Assembly (NCBI GenBank): GCA_018066285.1
Contig: JAGHRS010000003.1
Coordinates: forward strand, 118,767 to 182,766
DNA: 64,000 nucleotides
Direction: 5' to 3'
DNA from: Candidatus Treponema caballi
Lineage (GTDB): Bacteria; Spirochaetota; Spirochaetia; Treponematales; Treponemataceae
In this document: positions 35,153 through 43,950 of the stretch, in pieces
Layout: each line of letters begins with the position of its first letter
Numbering within the stretch: position 1 is the stretch's first letter
Position numbers and translations under genes: made by a program
The notes under the pieces: generated by a model
Databases searched by the model: none
Told to the model about the DNA's origin: nothing
What the model saw: only the letters and a program-made list of their open reading frames with translations

Positions 35153-36403
35153 TCAGCGGACTATCTGCCTCATCAGCTCTTTGTCTTCAACTGACAGAAT
35201 CAGTTCCGAGAACTGAGGAACCGCGTACGGAACAGTCAATTCGCCTCCAAGATGCCTGAAAGTAACAAGCGTATACGAATCACCTTCAGGAGGAATGACA
35301 TCAATCTGAACCTTCAACGGATATGGATACGCGGCAAGCTCCGTAGAGAAAATACCGTATGATAAATCGTTTTCAATTCCTTCCGGCATTGCGATCACAC
35401 ATTCTGAAACTGAATAAGCAGAAGCCTGACCATCCGTACCAGGAACTTTCTGAGAAACGACCGTTCCCGCTGTTTCACCTTCTTCAAGCAGACGGGCTGT
35501 CCAGTTGAAGATAATCTTAGTGCGGCTCATCTGAAGCAGGGCATCATTCAATGACTTGCCTACAAGCCACGGAACCCTGGTCGTTTCGTTACCCGGTCCG
35601 CTGCTTACTATAAGAGAAAGCGTCACAGGAGATGTAATGGATGTATCTGGCAGCGGATCCTGTTCCAGAATGGTACCTGGCTCTGATTCATCAGCCCGGT
35701 ACATCAGAGTTTCCGGTACATTGATAAGCTGCACGGCCATTCCAGAAAATGCCGCCTGCAATGAGATACGGACATCATCAACTTTCTGACCGACATAATT
35801 ACCGACACGGTCAACAACAATACCGCGGCTTACCGTAAGATTAATCCGCCGGCCCGCCTTTACGATGGTGCTGGCAGGAGGATCCTGCTCAAGAACAGTG
35901 CCTTTATCAGCAGCAGAAGCTGAATAGCGGAGCTGGATTTTCGGATACAGTTCCTTTACCTGCATGGCAAGAAGAGCTTCTTCAAGCGGTTCTCCGACAA
36001 CATTCGGCACCATAACCTGTTCCGGACTTTGAAGTACAAGGAAGAAAACAGCAACAAAAATGCCTGCCATAATAACCAGCATTCCGATAGCAGAAAACAG
36101 CAGTGTAAGTCCGTTATGCTGCAGGGAATCCATGTACTTACGGAAGTTTATGCCAAAAGCGGTATTCGCCAGTCCACCAGCTGCAGGCTTTCCGGTCTCC
36201 TGCACGGCTGTCTCAACAACTGCAGGCTCAGCCTGTTCTACAGGTTCTGCAACAGGAGCAGCATCAGCCTGCTCAACGGCAACTTCTTCTGCCGGAGATG
36301 CATCATTCTGCTCTGCAACAACTTCTTCAGCAACTGCTTCCTCTGCAACCGGCTGCTCAACTTCAGCAGCAACTTCGCTTTTCTTACTATTTTTCTTTGC
36401 CAT
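35153..36403 (-). CDS. PASTA-domain membrane protein without kinase domain
   Basis: 416 aa. Residues 1-80 are a cytoplasmic Ala/Glu/Val-rich low-complexity region (VAEEAVAEEVVAEQ and similar). A membrane helix lies at about 97-125 (LLFSAIGMLVIMAGIFVAVFFLV). Three PASTA-type repeats follow at about 132-200, 203-275 and 278-345 (PNVVGEPLEEALLAM, YVGQKVDDVRISLQ, PWLVGKSLNDALLQM). The C-terminal 65 residues are not recognised. PASTA domains bind uncrosslinked peptidoglycan or muropeptides and usually sit on Ser/Thr kinases or PBPs; here there is neither. It follows fmt by 3 nt in an apparent def-fmt-PASTA operon. Confidence 0.82.
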   Translation of the reverse strand: MAKKNSKKSEVAAEVEQPVAEEAVAEEVVAEQNDASPAEEVAVEQADAAPVAEPVEQAEPAVVETAVQETGKPAAGGLANTAFGINFRKYMDSLQHNGLTLLFSAIGMLVIMAGIFVAVFFLVLQSPEQVMVPNVVGEPLEEALLAMQVKELYPKIQLRYSASAADKGTVLEQDPPASTIVKAGRRINLTVSRGIVVDRVGNYVGQKVDDVRISLQAAFSGMAVQLINVPETLMYRADESEPGTILEQDPLPDTSITSPVTLSLIVSSGPGNETTRVPWLVGKSLNDALLQMSRTKIIFNWTARLLEEGETAGTVVSQKVPGTDGQASAYSVSECVIAMPEGIENDLSYGIFSTELAAYPYPLKVQIDVIPPEGDSYTLVTFRHLGGELTVPYAVPQFSELILSVEDKELMRQIVR

Positions 36404-36406
36404 AAT

Positions 36407-37396
36407 CTATTCCTGTGAACTTGCGGGATCAAACCGCGTTCCTTCAAAGTTCTTTGTTCCATTTAAGAAAGCCTTGAAATCCATGGCTTTCTTCGCCTGC
36501 CACTGCAGTTCGCTTACAGCAAGCACGCCGTTTCCCGCCTGAATAAGGATACCGGCCTTCTTATCAACGCCGATAACTGTGCCAGCGGCGCTTTCATCAG
36601 CACAACCCGCTTCAGCACTCTCAGCAGCCTCATTATAAACTGCAGCCTTGAGCAGTTTCAACTGCACGCCACCAACGCTTGTAAAAGCTCCCGGCCACGG
36701 CGAGTACGCGCGGATTCTTGCGTCTATATCTGCTGCGCCCTGACTCCAGTCAATGCGACCGTCTTCTTTCTTGAGCATGGTGCAGTACGTAGCCTTGGTT
36801 CCGTCCTGGGGAACGGGAGACGCAGTGCCTGAAGCAAGCGCATCAAGCGCTTTCACGAGCAGCTCTGCACCACGCGCTGCGGCGTCATCAAGCAGGCTGC
36901 CGGCAGTTTCTGTGCCTGTAAGCTCAAGTTTCTCCTGCACAAGAATGTCGCCTTCGTCCATTCCCTGGGCAAGGCGCTGCACGGTAAGCCCCGTAAAAGG
37001 CTCGCGGTTCAGTATTGCAGCCTGTGCCGGAGCACAACCCCGGTACAGCGGCAGCAGTGACGGATGATAGTTGATGCCGCCTTCACTGAAAAGCGCCATG
37101 AACTTAGGTCCGAATATCTTGCCGTATGCAAAGCACACGAGAATGTCCGGCTTAAGGGCGGCAACCTGCTCACGGGCAGCTGCGTCCAGATGCTCCGGCG
37201 TAAGCACCGGAAGACCGAGTTCTGCTGCGGCAGCGCCGGTGTCAGTGGGAATAAGCTCGTGGTGTCTTCCCTTTGTTGAAGGCGGATTGGTGAGGACGCC
37301 CACTATTTCATGACGGCCGCCTGCCAGAAGCAGCTTCTGCATATCCATGAGGACGCGGGCAGAAATATCCGGGCTTCCAGCGTACAGAATCTTCAT
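36407..37396 (-). CDS. fmt: Methionyl-tRNA formyltransferase
   Basis: 329 aa. Formylates initiator Met-tRNA. The N-terminus MKILYAGSPDISARVL is typical; VLTNPPSTKGR, then LKPDILVCFAYGKIF and GGINYHPSLLPLYRGCAP (folate-site region with Asn/His), then GITxxxMDEGxxDxx-type sequence here as QRLAQGMDEGDILVQEK. The C-terminal OB-like domain is present (IDARIRAYSPWPGAFT). Its ATG overlaps the def stop. Confidence 0.95.
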   Translation of the reverse strand: MKILYAGSPDISARVLMDMQKLLLAGGRHEIVGVLTNPPSTKGRHHELIPTDTGAAAAELGLPVLTPEHLDAAAREQVAALKPDILVCFAYGKIFGPKFMALFSEGGINYHPSLLPLYRGCAPAQAAILNREPFTGLTVQRLAQGMDEGDILVQEKLELTGTETAGSLLDDAAARGAELLVKALDALASGTASPVPQDGTKATYCTMLKKEDGRIDWSQGAADIDARIRAYSPWPGAFTSVGGVQLKLLKAAVYNEAAESAEAGCADESAAGTVIGVDKKAGILIQAGNGVLAVSELQWQAKKAMDFKAFLNGTKNFEGTRFDPASSQE

Positions 37397-37956
37397 CAGC
37401 GGGCCTCTTTGCGTGCCTTTTTAGCAGCGATTTTTGCTGCTTTTACCGCCTTTGCAGCTTCTTTTTCCTTACGGCGGGCTTCTTTCTTAGCAAAAGAAGC
37501 TTCTGTCTTTGCCTTGAATTCTGGATCTCCGCGGTCTATATAGAGGATACCATCAAGATGGTCATACTCATGCTGAATAACACGTGCAAGAAGGCCATCC
37601 GCATCGAGCGTAAACGGTTTTCCCTTTTCATTGAGTGCCTGAACGGTCACTTTCAGCGGGCGGCGGATTGTTTCGTATACTTTCGGGATTGAAAGACATC
37701 CTTCATCATAGTCGCCCATTTCTTCTGATGTCGCGATAATCTGCGGATTGATGAACACACGCTGGACATCATCATCTGCCATGACGACAAACATTCTGAG
37801 TGAAAGGCCTACCTGAGGAGCTGCAAGGCCCACTCCATCGGCTTCTATCATGGTTTCCAGCATATCCTTTGCAAGCTGTTCAATCTCTGGTGTAACCGCC
37901 TCTACAGGCAGTGCTTTCTGGCGCAATACTTCTTCGCCTAATATACACACTCTCAT
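37396..37956 (-). CDS. def: Peptide deformylase
   Basis: 186 aa. Removes the formyl group from new proteins. Motifs GVGLAAPQVG (motif 1, about 41-50), EGCLSIP (motif 2, with the metal Cys) and QHEYDHLDG (motif 3, with two metal His and the catalytic Glu). The last 35 residues are an unusual Lys/Ala/Arg-rich tail (KKEARRKEKEAAKAVKAAK) that could bind the ribosome or RNA. First gene of the def-fmt-PASTA operon. Confidence 0.95.
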   Translation of the reverse strand: MRVCILGEEVLRQKALPVEAVTPEIEQLAKDMLETMIEADGVGLAAPQVGLSLRMFVVMADDDVQRVFINPQIIATSEEMGDYDEGCLSIPKVYETIRRPLKVTVQALNEKGKPFTLDADGLLARVIQHEYDHLDGILYIDRGDPEFKAKTEASFAKKEARRKEKEAAKAVKAAKIAAKKARKEAR

Positions 37957-38012
37957 GCTTACAGAGTATAGGATTGAGGCTCTTAGGTCAAGGAATGGAC
38001 AGGGATGCAGTC

Positions 38013-38041
38013 TTGACCGAATCTCTAAAAAGTACTATCTA
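38013..38041 (+). promoter_or_regulatory. Promoter abutting the 38047 gene
   Basis: TTGACC at 38013-38018, 17-bp spacer, TATCTA at 38036-38041, 5 nt before the ATG. No room for a ribosome site. Confidence 0.5.
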
Positions 38042-38046
38042 TAGGT

Positions 38047-38607
38047 ATGCAGAAATTACAAGCCGACAACCAGATTATCTCACAGTTTGTTGAGACTCCC
38101 GTTAAAGAAGCCATGGAGAGACTTTTCAGCAGCGATGGTTCTGCAACTCCTATCGATGCCGCAATGGTAATGGCAGATTTGTTTGGAGGCTCATCAAGCT
38201 TCCGTTCAGTTCTTGAAGCAAAAGAAAAATCAGAAGCTGAAACAAAGCTTATCTCAAGTTTTCATAACAACCTGAACCTGCTTGTCGTAAAGACATGGGT
38301 TGAAAAAGATGATGAAACACAGAAAGAACAACTTTTGTTCCGTCTCGACTCAGTCTGTAAAGCACTTGCAGAAAACACCGACTATGTTTCTTCCTATGTA
38401 GAAATCGTAACACTTCTGCACGATGCAGTCACACTCCTTTTCGGTTCCCAGACAAAGCAGAAAGACTTCATGGAGTATGCATTCCGCATTGATCCGGGTT
38501 TCGGAATCTTCTGGTGGTACATTGAAAGCCTCCCGGATGACATTCCTGCACCGGAAGCAGCACGCATCTATCTCCTTTTAGGAATGCTTTTCCTTTCTAA
38601 TTACTGA
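38047..38607 (+). CDS. Protein of unknown function (186 aa)
   Basis: Not recognised. Predicted largely helical and acidic, without signal or membrane segment. It contains a Ser/Gly stretch (DLFGGSSSFRSVLEAKEKSE) and aromatic C-terminal segments (GFGIFWWYIESLPDD). It precedes proA by 31 nt in the same direction and may be the first gene of the proline operon. Start chosen from the frame and the adjacent promoter; there is no clear Shine-Dalgarno. Confidence 0.6.
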   Translation: MQKLQADNQIISQFVETPVKEAMERLFSSDGSATPIDAAMVMADLFGGSSSFRSVLEAKEKSEAETKLISSFHNNLNLLVVKTWVEKDDETQKEQLLFRLDSVCKALAENTDYVSSYVEIVTLLHDAVTLLFGSQTKQKDFMEYAFRIDPGFGIFWWYIESLPDDIPAPEAARIYLLLGMLFLSNY

Positions 38608-38638
38608 TAGCTTTCATCCCCTTAAAAAGGCGGTTTAT

Positions 38639-39916
38639 ATGAGCTTACAAAAAGTTTTCGAATCTCTCAGAAAAGGTGCTGACGCACTCGGATGTGCTGA
38701 TGCTGCTAAGAAAAATGCTGGTCTTCTTGCCGTGCAGAAATCTCTTACAGCAAACATTCCTGCCATTCTTGAAGCAAACGCAAAGGATGTAGCCGCAGCC
38801 CGTGAAAAAGGCATGAAGGAAAGCCTTGTAGACAGACTCTCACTTAACGAGCAGCGTCTTACCAGCATCATTTCATGCATCACGACAATCATTCAGCAGA
38901 CAGACCCCATCGGCCAGGTTTCTACAGGATGGACCGCTCCCAACGGCATGCAGATAAAGCAGGTCCGCGTTCCGCTCGGAGTTGCCGCCATCATCTATGA
39001 ATCACGCCCGAACGTCACCGTAGACGCGTTCTCCATCGCATACAAAAGCGGAAACGCTATTCTCCTCCGCGGAAGTTCATCCGCTCTTGAAAGCAACAAA
39101 GCCATCGTCAAGGCAATAAAAGAAGGACTCGCTTCTTGCAGCGAAGGAATCCCGGACGCCGTCGCGCTTGCAGACTCAGGCAGCCGTGACGAAGTTGATG
39201 AGATTCTTACCGCAAAAGGCTACATCGACGTTGCACTGCCGCGCGGCGGAGCAGGCCTCATCAAGATGGTCGTGGAAAAGGCAACTGTTCCCGTCATTGA
39301 AACGGGCAGCGGCATCTGTCACCTGTATATAGATGATTCAGGCGACATAAAGACCGCCATTGATATTGCTGAAAACGCAAAGTTGCAGCGGCCGGGCGTC
39401 TGTAACGCCATTGAGGTCATGCTCGTTCACAAGGATATCGCTGAAAAAGTGCTGCCCGCCATTGCAGAGCGGTTCAACGGCCGCGCTGAGTTCCGCTGTG
39501 ATCCGGCAGCACTCGCTGTGTTTGAGAAAGCGGCTGCAGGCTCATCCTGGACCGCGACCACAAAGCTCACTGCTGCTGGGGACGACGACTTTGACACAGA
39601 GTTCCTTGACTACATTCTGGCCATCAAGATAGTCAGCGGCGTAGCGGAAGCGGTCGCCCACATCAATGCGCACAACACAAAGCATTCTGAGTGTATCGTC
39701 ACAACAAATACACAGCACGCACGCTATTTCCAGAAGAAAGTGGATGCGGCTTGCGTCTACACAAACGTGTCGACACGCTTTACTGATGGCGAAATGTTCG
39801 GCTTTGGCGCTGAGCTCGGCATCAGTACGCAGAAGATGCACATCCGCGGCCCTATGGGACTTGCGGCACTCACCACGACAAAATACATCATTGAAGGCGA
39901 AGGACAGGTACGATGA
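38639..39916 (+). CDS. proA: Glutamate-5-semialdehyde dehydrogenase (gamma-glutamyl phosphate reductase)
   Basis: 425 aa. Second step of proline synthesis, NADPH-dependent. Typical segments: VPLGVAAIIYESRPNVTVDAFSIAYKSGNAILLRG (quoted here only as a landmark near 115-145: VIYESRPNVT-type), AKLQRPGVCNAIE with the catalytic Cys, and SECIVTTN near the C-terminus, followed by FGFGAELGISTQKMHIRGPMG-type closing. Overlaps proB by 4 nt (ATGA), so coupled. Confidence 0.96.
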   Translation: MSLQKVFESLRKGADALGCADAAKKNAGLLAVQKSLTANIPAILEANAKDVAAAREKGMKESLVDRLSLNEQRLTSIISCITTIIQQTDPIGQVSTGWTAPNGMQIKQVRVPLGVAAIIYESRPNVTVDAFSIAYKSGNAILLRGSSSALESNKAIVKAIKEGLASCSEGIPDAVALADSGSRDEVDEILTAKGYIDVALPRGGAGLIKMVVEKATVPVIETGSGICHLYIDDSGDIKTAIDIAENAKLQRPGVCNAIEVMLVHKDIAEKVLPAIAERFNGRAEFRCDPAALAVFEKAAAGSSWTATTKLTAAGDDDFDTEFLDYILAIKIVSGVAEAVAHINAHNTKHSECIVTTNTQHARYFQKKVDAACVYTNVSTRFTDGEMFGFGAELGISTQKMHIRGPMGLAALTTTKYIIEGEGQVR

Positions 39917-40707
39917 CAGTTCAGGAAGCAGTTACCGGCGCACGTAAAATCGTCGTAAAAATAGGTTCAAACACACTCGCTAAAGCGGATGGCAAGATAA
40001 ACACAGAGTTCATGGCAGGTTTTGCAGAACAGTGCGCAGAACTCATGAAGCAGAGCAAGCAGATCGTCATCGTTTCTTCCGGTGCTCAGGTCGCTGGCGT
40101 TTCCACAATTGACCGCTGGTCCCGCCGCAAAGACATCCACTACCGGCAGGCTCTGGCTGCAATCGGTCAGGTTGAGCTTATGGATAAGTGGCGCGCCGCT
40201 TTCAGTGAGTTCGGTATTCACATCGGCCAGCTGCTTTTCACACGCGAAGATTTTGAGAACGACCACTGCACGCTCAATATGCGCAACACGCTGTTCACGC
40301 TTGTCGATGAGGGCGTCGTGCCTATCATCAACGAAAACGACTCTGTCACGTTCGATGAAATCCGCATCGGCGACAACGACAACCTTTCAGCGCTGACCGC
40401 AACCATGTGGAGCGCTGACCTGCTCATCCTCTTCAGTGACATTGACGGCGTGTATACCGCCAATCCGAAGAAGAACGCTGACGCAAAACTTGTCGAGCTT
40501 GTTCCGGATATTGCAGAACTCCGTAAGAGCATCACGATCGGTGACACAAACAGCTTCGGTACCGGCGGCATGGAGACAAAGATTCAGGCTGCAGAAAAGG
40601 CTGTCAGCTACGGCATCCCGATGATTCTTGCAAACGGCGGCTATGAGGATGCGCTCATCGGCCTTGCAAACGGAAACAGAAAGGGAACGCTTTTTACGGC
40701 AGAATAA
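39913..40707 (+). CDS. proB: Glutamate 5-kinase (without PUA domain)
   Basis: 264 aa. First step of proline synthesis. Amino-acid kinase fold: KIVVKIGSNTLA at the start, IVSSGAQVAGV, LFTREDFENDHCTLNMRNT, NENDSVTFDEIRIGDNDNLSAL, LFSDIDGVYTANPKK, and FGTGGMETKIQAA near 220. E. coli ProB has about 367 residues with a C-terminal PUA domain; this protein stops after the kinase domain. Proline feedback usually resides in the kinase domain. Confidence 0.95.
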   Translation: MTVQEAVTGARKIVVKIGSNTLAKADGKINTEFMAGFAEQCAELMKQSKQIVIVSSGAQVAGVSTIDRWSRRKDIHYRQALAAIGQVELMDKWRAAFSEFGIHIGQLLFTREDFENDHCTLNMRNTLFTLVDEGVVPIINENDSVTFDEIRIGDNDNLSALTATMWSADLLILFSDIDGVYTANPKKNADAKLVELVPDIAELRKSITIGDTNSFGTGGMETKIQAAEKAVSYGIPMILANGGYEDALIGLANGNRKGTLFTAE

Positions 40708-40769
40708 CAGACAGAGCGCATGGAAGTGCCGTGTCTTCATCATTACAGAAAGTCCAGGAGGATGTGAAA

Positions 40770-41591
40770 ATGTCAGTTTCATCAAAGAAAATCGGAATCA
40801 TCGGCTGCGGTGTCATGGGAAGCGCCCTCATCACGGCTGTTGCAAAAGTTGTTCCAGGCAAGAACATCATCCTTTTTGACGCGGATACCGCCAAAGCTGC
40901 TTCTCTTGCAGAAAAGCTCGGCGCCACCGTTGCTGAAGACTGCACGAAAGCAGCCGCGGCAGCAGACTATCTTATCGTAGCGGTTAAGCCGAACGTCATA
41001 AGCAAGGTTATCTCTGACATTACGACACTCGTTCCTGAAAACGAGCTGCCGCTTTTCGTTTCAATTGCAGCCGGCGTGGACATTGAGCGCCTTAAGAAGC
41101 TCGCCCTCATTGAAGCCCGCTTCATCCGCCTCATGCCAAACCTGCCGGCTACGGTCGGCGAGGCAATGATAGCGCTTACCTGCGGCGACGACATCAAGGC
41201 TGAAGAAGTCGCTGACGTTAAGGAAATGCTTTCAAAAGCAGGCTCCGTGGAACAGGTCCCTGAGTCACTCATGGATTGCGTCACCGGCGTTTCAGGAAGC
41301 GGTCCTGCTTTCGGCTTCATGTTCATTGAAGCGCTCGCAGATGCTGCCGTAAAACTCGGCATGCCACGCAAGCAGGCATATATTTACGCAGCCCAGACAC
41401 TCAAAGGAGCCGCGACGATGGTGCTTGAGACAGGTGATCATCCGGCAGCCCTGAAAGACGCTGTCTGCTCACCAAACGGTACGACAATTGCCGGCGTTGC
41501 AGCACTTGAGGAATGCGGCTTCAGAAACGCTGTCATCAAGGCGGCAGTTGCAGCGACAGACCGTTCTGCAGAACTTGGCGGACGCAAATAA
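40770..41591 (+). CDS. proC: Pyrroline-5-carboxylate reductase
   Basis: 273 aa. Last step of proline synthesis. NAD(P)-binding GIIGCGVMGSALI at about 8-20, DYLIVAVKPN, FIRLMPNLPATVGEAM, and the family signature VTGVSGSGPAFGFMFIEA, then SPNGTTIAGVAAL near the C-terminus. The start at 40770 is chosen because AGGAGG lies 8 nt upstream; an in-frame ATG at 40731 adds 13 non-family residues. Third of proABC. Confidence 0.96.
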   Translation: MSVSSKKIGIIGCGVMGSALITAVAKVVPGKNIILFDADTAKAASLAEKLGATVAEDCTKAAAAADYLIVAVKPNVISKVISDITTLVPENELPLFVSIAAGVDIERLKKLALIEARFIRLMPNLPATVGEAMIALTCGDDIKAEEVADVKEMLSKAGSVEQVPESLMDCVTGVSGSGPAFGFMFIEALADAAVKLGMPRKQAYIYAAQTLKGAATMVLETGDHPAALKDAVCSPNGTTIAGVAALEECGFRNAVIKAAVAATDRSAELGGRK

Positions 41592-41634
41592 CGGCAGCAG
41601 ACATACATTTTCATAAAAACAGAGGCTTTGCAAA

Positions 41635-42279
41635 ATGCAGCACATTTCTCTCGTCGCGTTTCTCGGAAACGTCGGCGACCAGTATAAAAACACGCGCCAC
41701 AACACAGCGTGGCTTTTCAGCGACACACTTCCCTTTTTAAGCAGCGCCAGCTGGCAGTCAAAGTTCAAGGGTCAGTACTGCATGGTGGAACGCGCCGCCA
41801 TTGCACGCGCTGCAGGCATAGAGCCAGCCGGCTCCTTTTACGAAGGCGACAAGAAGAACGTCTTCTTCCTTAAGCCAGACACATTCATGAATCTTTCCGG
41901 AGAGAGCATCATCCAGCTCGCACAGTTTTACAAGATAAAGCCAGAGAACATCCTCGTCGTACACGATGAGCTTGAAATGGCGCCCGGTTTCGTCAGCCTG
42001 AAATGGTCCGGCGGTCTTGGCGGCCACAACGGGCTCCGTTCCACGAAAGAGAACCTCGGAACAGCAGATTTCTGGCGCCTCCGCTTCGGCATCGGCCGCC
42101 CGAATCATCCTGACATTGCAGGCTACGTGCTTTCTGCCTTCACTGCGGATGAGCGCATCATCCTTTCACAGGCGTTCGCCCAGGCGGATGAGCTCATGAC
42201 GCAGGTTCTGACAAAAGGCCCTGAAAAGCAGCTTGATGCCTGGAAGAAGAAAAACTGCGCCGCACCTGTCGCAAAGTAA
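41635..42279 (+). CDS. pth: Peptidyl-tRNA hydrolase
   Basis: 214 aa. Recycles peptidyl-tRNA. LGNVGDQYKNTRHNTAW at about 10-26 is the family signature with catalytic His; the usual GNPG reads GNVG. FLKPDTFMNLSGES, VHDELEMAPGFVSLKWSGGLGGHNGLRS (landmarks: HDELE and GGHNGLRS) and FRLRFGIGRP-type (here WRLRFGIGRPNH) are present. Fourth gene in the pro operon direction, 43 nt after proC. Confidence 0.95.
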   Translation: MQHISLVAFLGNVGDQYKNTRHNTAWLFSDTLPFLSSASWQSKFKGQYCMVERAAIARAAGIEPAGSFYEGDKKNVFFLKPDTFMNLSGESIIQLAQFYKIKPENILVVHDELEMAPGFVSLKWSGGLGGHNGLRSTKENLGTADFWRLRFGIGRPNHPDIAGYVLSAFTADERIILSQAFAQADELMTQVLTKGPEKQLDAWKKKNCAAPVAK

Positions 42280-42321
42280 ACTGGAAGACATAAGGCGCTG
42301 CGCGCCATAGGAGAACACATC

Positions 42322-43191
42322 ATGGAAATGAACAAGACAGAGGCCGCTTTCGGCCGCCTTTACGAGATAATCGCACGACTCCGCGCTCCGGACGGATGTC
42401 CGTGGGACAGGGCACAGACACCTGACACCATGAGAACCGACCTTGTCGAAGAAGCTTTCGAGGCCGTCGATGCCATTACCCAGCACGATGCGCCACACGT
42501 CTGTGAAGAGCTCGGCGACGTCATGCTGAACGCAGCCATGATTGCCTACATGTATGAGCAGGCAGGCGACTTCACGCTCGCCGGCGTCCTGAACCTCGTG
42601 TCAGACAAGATTGTCCGCCGTCACCCGCACGTGTTCAAGGAATCAGAAGGCGCATCAGAAGCTCTTGAAGGCGGCGCAAAGACAGCAGAGCAGGTGCTTA
42701 CCCAGTGGGATGCAATAAAGCGTAACGTTGAAGGGCGCGGCGATGTCGAGAGTGTACTCGATGAAGTTGCAGAGGGTCTTCCGCCGCTCATGCGCGCATA
42801 CAAAATGCAGAAAAAGGCCGCAAAGAAGGGCTTTGACTGGGACGAAGCAGCACCTGCAGCCGCAAAGGTACGCGAAGAGCTCGCTGAACTTGAGGCGGCC
42901 GCCGCTGTCACCGGAGCAAAAGACAAAGCTGCTGAAACAGAGGGCATTTCTGACGAAGTGCGCGACCACATTGAGGATGAAGCCGGCGACCTGCTTTTTG
43001 CGGCGGTCAATTACATCCGTCACCTGGGCATTGACCCAAGCATTGCCATGGCGCGCGCAAACGCAAAGTTCCGCCGCCGCTTCGGCTTTGTCGAAAAAGA
43101 AATGTCACTCGCTGGTCTTCCCATGGATCAGGAACATCTTTCTGAAATGGATGCATTCTGGAACAAGGCTAAAGAAAACGAAAAGAACTGA
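42322..43191 (+). CDS. mazG: Nucleoside triphosphate pyrophosphohydrolase MazG
   Basis: 289 aa with two MazG domains. The first has LRAPDGCPWDRAQTP, DLVEEAFEAVDAI and EELGDVMLNA (EExxE-12-28-ExxD metal pattern). The second (about 165-285) has KVREELAELEAA and IEDEAGDLLFAAVNYIRHLG. It hydrolyses non-canonical NTPs to NMP and pyrophosphate. AGGAGA lies before the ATG; a second in-frame ATG two codons later is equally possible. Same direction as pth, 42 nt gap. Confidence 0.94.
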   Translation: MEMNKTEAAFGRLYEIIARLRAPDGCPWDRAQTPDTMRTDLVEEAFEAVDAITQHDAPHVCEELGDVMLNAAMIAYMYEQAGDFTLAGVLNLVSDKIVRRHPHVFKESEGASEALEGGAKTAEQVLTQWDAIKRNVEGRGDVESVLDEVAEGLPPLMRAYKMQKKAAKKGFDWDEAAPAAAKVREELAELEAAAAVTGAKDKAAETEGISDEVRDHIEDEAGDLLFAAVNYIRHLGIDPSIAMARANAKFRRRFGFVEKEMSLAGLPMDQEHLSEMDAFWNKAKENEKN

Positions 43192-43260
43192 AAGAAAAGT
43201 GGACGAAGCCCACTGATTACTATATATTAATAGGGAAATACACAACTGCGAGGAATTATC

Positions 43261-43884
43261 ATGAACGCATACGAGCACATCAGATTAGACGACCCGGATC
43301 AGCCGGACCAGACAGAAGAAAACAAGCAGAACGACAAGAACACTTCAGATCCGCTTTCTGCCAAATTCCTTAAGACCCGTCAGATTATCCTGAGCGGCGA
43401 AGTAAACAAAGCTCTCGCAGAAAAGGTTATCAAGCAGCTGCTTCTTCTTGAGGCAGATTCTGACGAACCAATCAAGATTTACATTGACTCACCAGGCGGA
43501 GACGTCGATTCAGGCTATGCCATCTTCGACATGATCCGCTTCATCAACGCACCAGTCACCATCATCGGTGCAGGCCTTGTCGCAAGTGCAGGCGCACTCA
43601 TCCTGCTTGCAGCTCCAAAAGAACGCCGCTTTGCACTGCCTAACAGCCACTATCTCATCCATCAGCCACTGAGCCAGATGAAGGGAACAGCAACCGAAAT
43701 CGAGATTCACGCTGCTGAAATTGAAAAATGCCGGGCACGCATCAACAAGATGATCGCGGAAGAAACAGGCAAGACTGTCGAACAGGTTGCGGAAGATACA
43801 GACAGAGACTACTGGCTCAACGCAGAAGAAGCACTTGAGTACGGTCTTGTCAGCAAAATCGTAAAAACACGCAAAGACCTCTGA
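43261..43884 (+). CDS. clpP: ATP-dependent Clp protease proteolytic subunit
   Basis: 207 aa. Catalytic triad: Ser in GLVASAGALIL, His in YLIHQPLSQMKG, Asp in DTDRDYWL. Also IYIDSPGGDVDSGYAIFDMI. The first 30 residues are acidic and Gln/Asn-rich, longer than in E. coli ClpP. The family's usual LPxxxxMIHQP appears as LPNSHYLIHQP, as in divergent ClpP copies (ClpP2-like), so it may be a second paralogue. GAGGAA precedes the ATG; TATATT at 43223-43228 is a possible -10. No clpX follows in the window. Confidence 0.92.
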   Translation: MNAYEHIRLDDPDQPDQTEENKQNDKNTSDPLSAKFLKTRQIILSGEVNKALAEKVIKQLLLLEADSDEPIKIYIDSPGGDVDSGYAIFDMIRFINAPVTIIGAGLVASAGALILLAAPKERRFALPNSHYLIHQPLSQMKGTATEIEIHAAEIEKCRARINKMIAEETGKTVEQVAEDTDRDYWLNAEEALEYGLVSKIVKTRKDL

Positions 43885-43912
43885 TTTTACGCCGTTCAGC
43901 ACAGTTTCGCTG

Positions 43913-43941
43913 ATGACACGATTTTTACAATTTGCTATACT
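43913..43941 (+). promoter_or_regulatory. Promoter close to the UPF0158-GNAT gene
   Basis: ATGACA at 43913-43918, 17-bp spacer, TATACT at 43936-43941 with an extended TG; 9 nt to the ATG at 43951. Confidence 0.45.
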
Positions 43942-43950
43942 CCCCCATGT

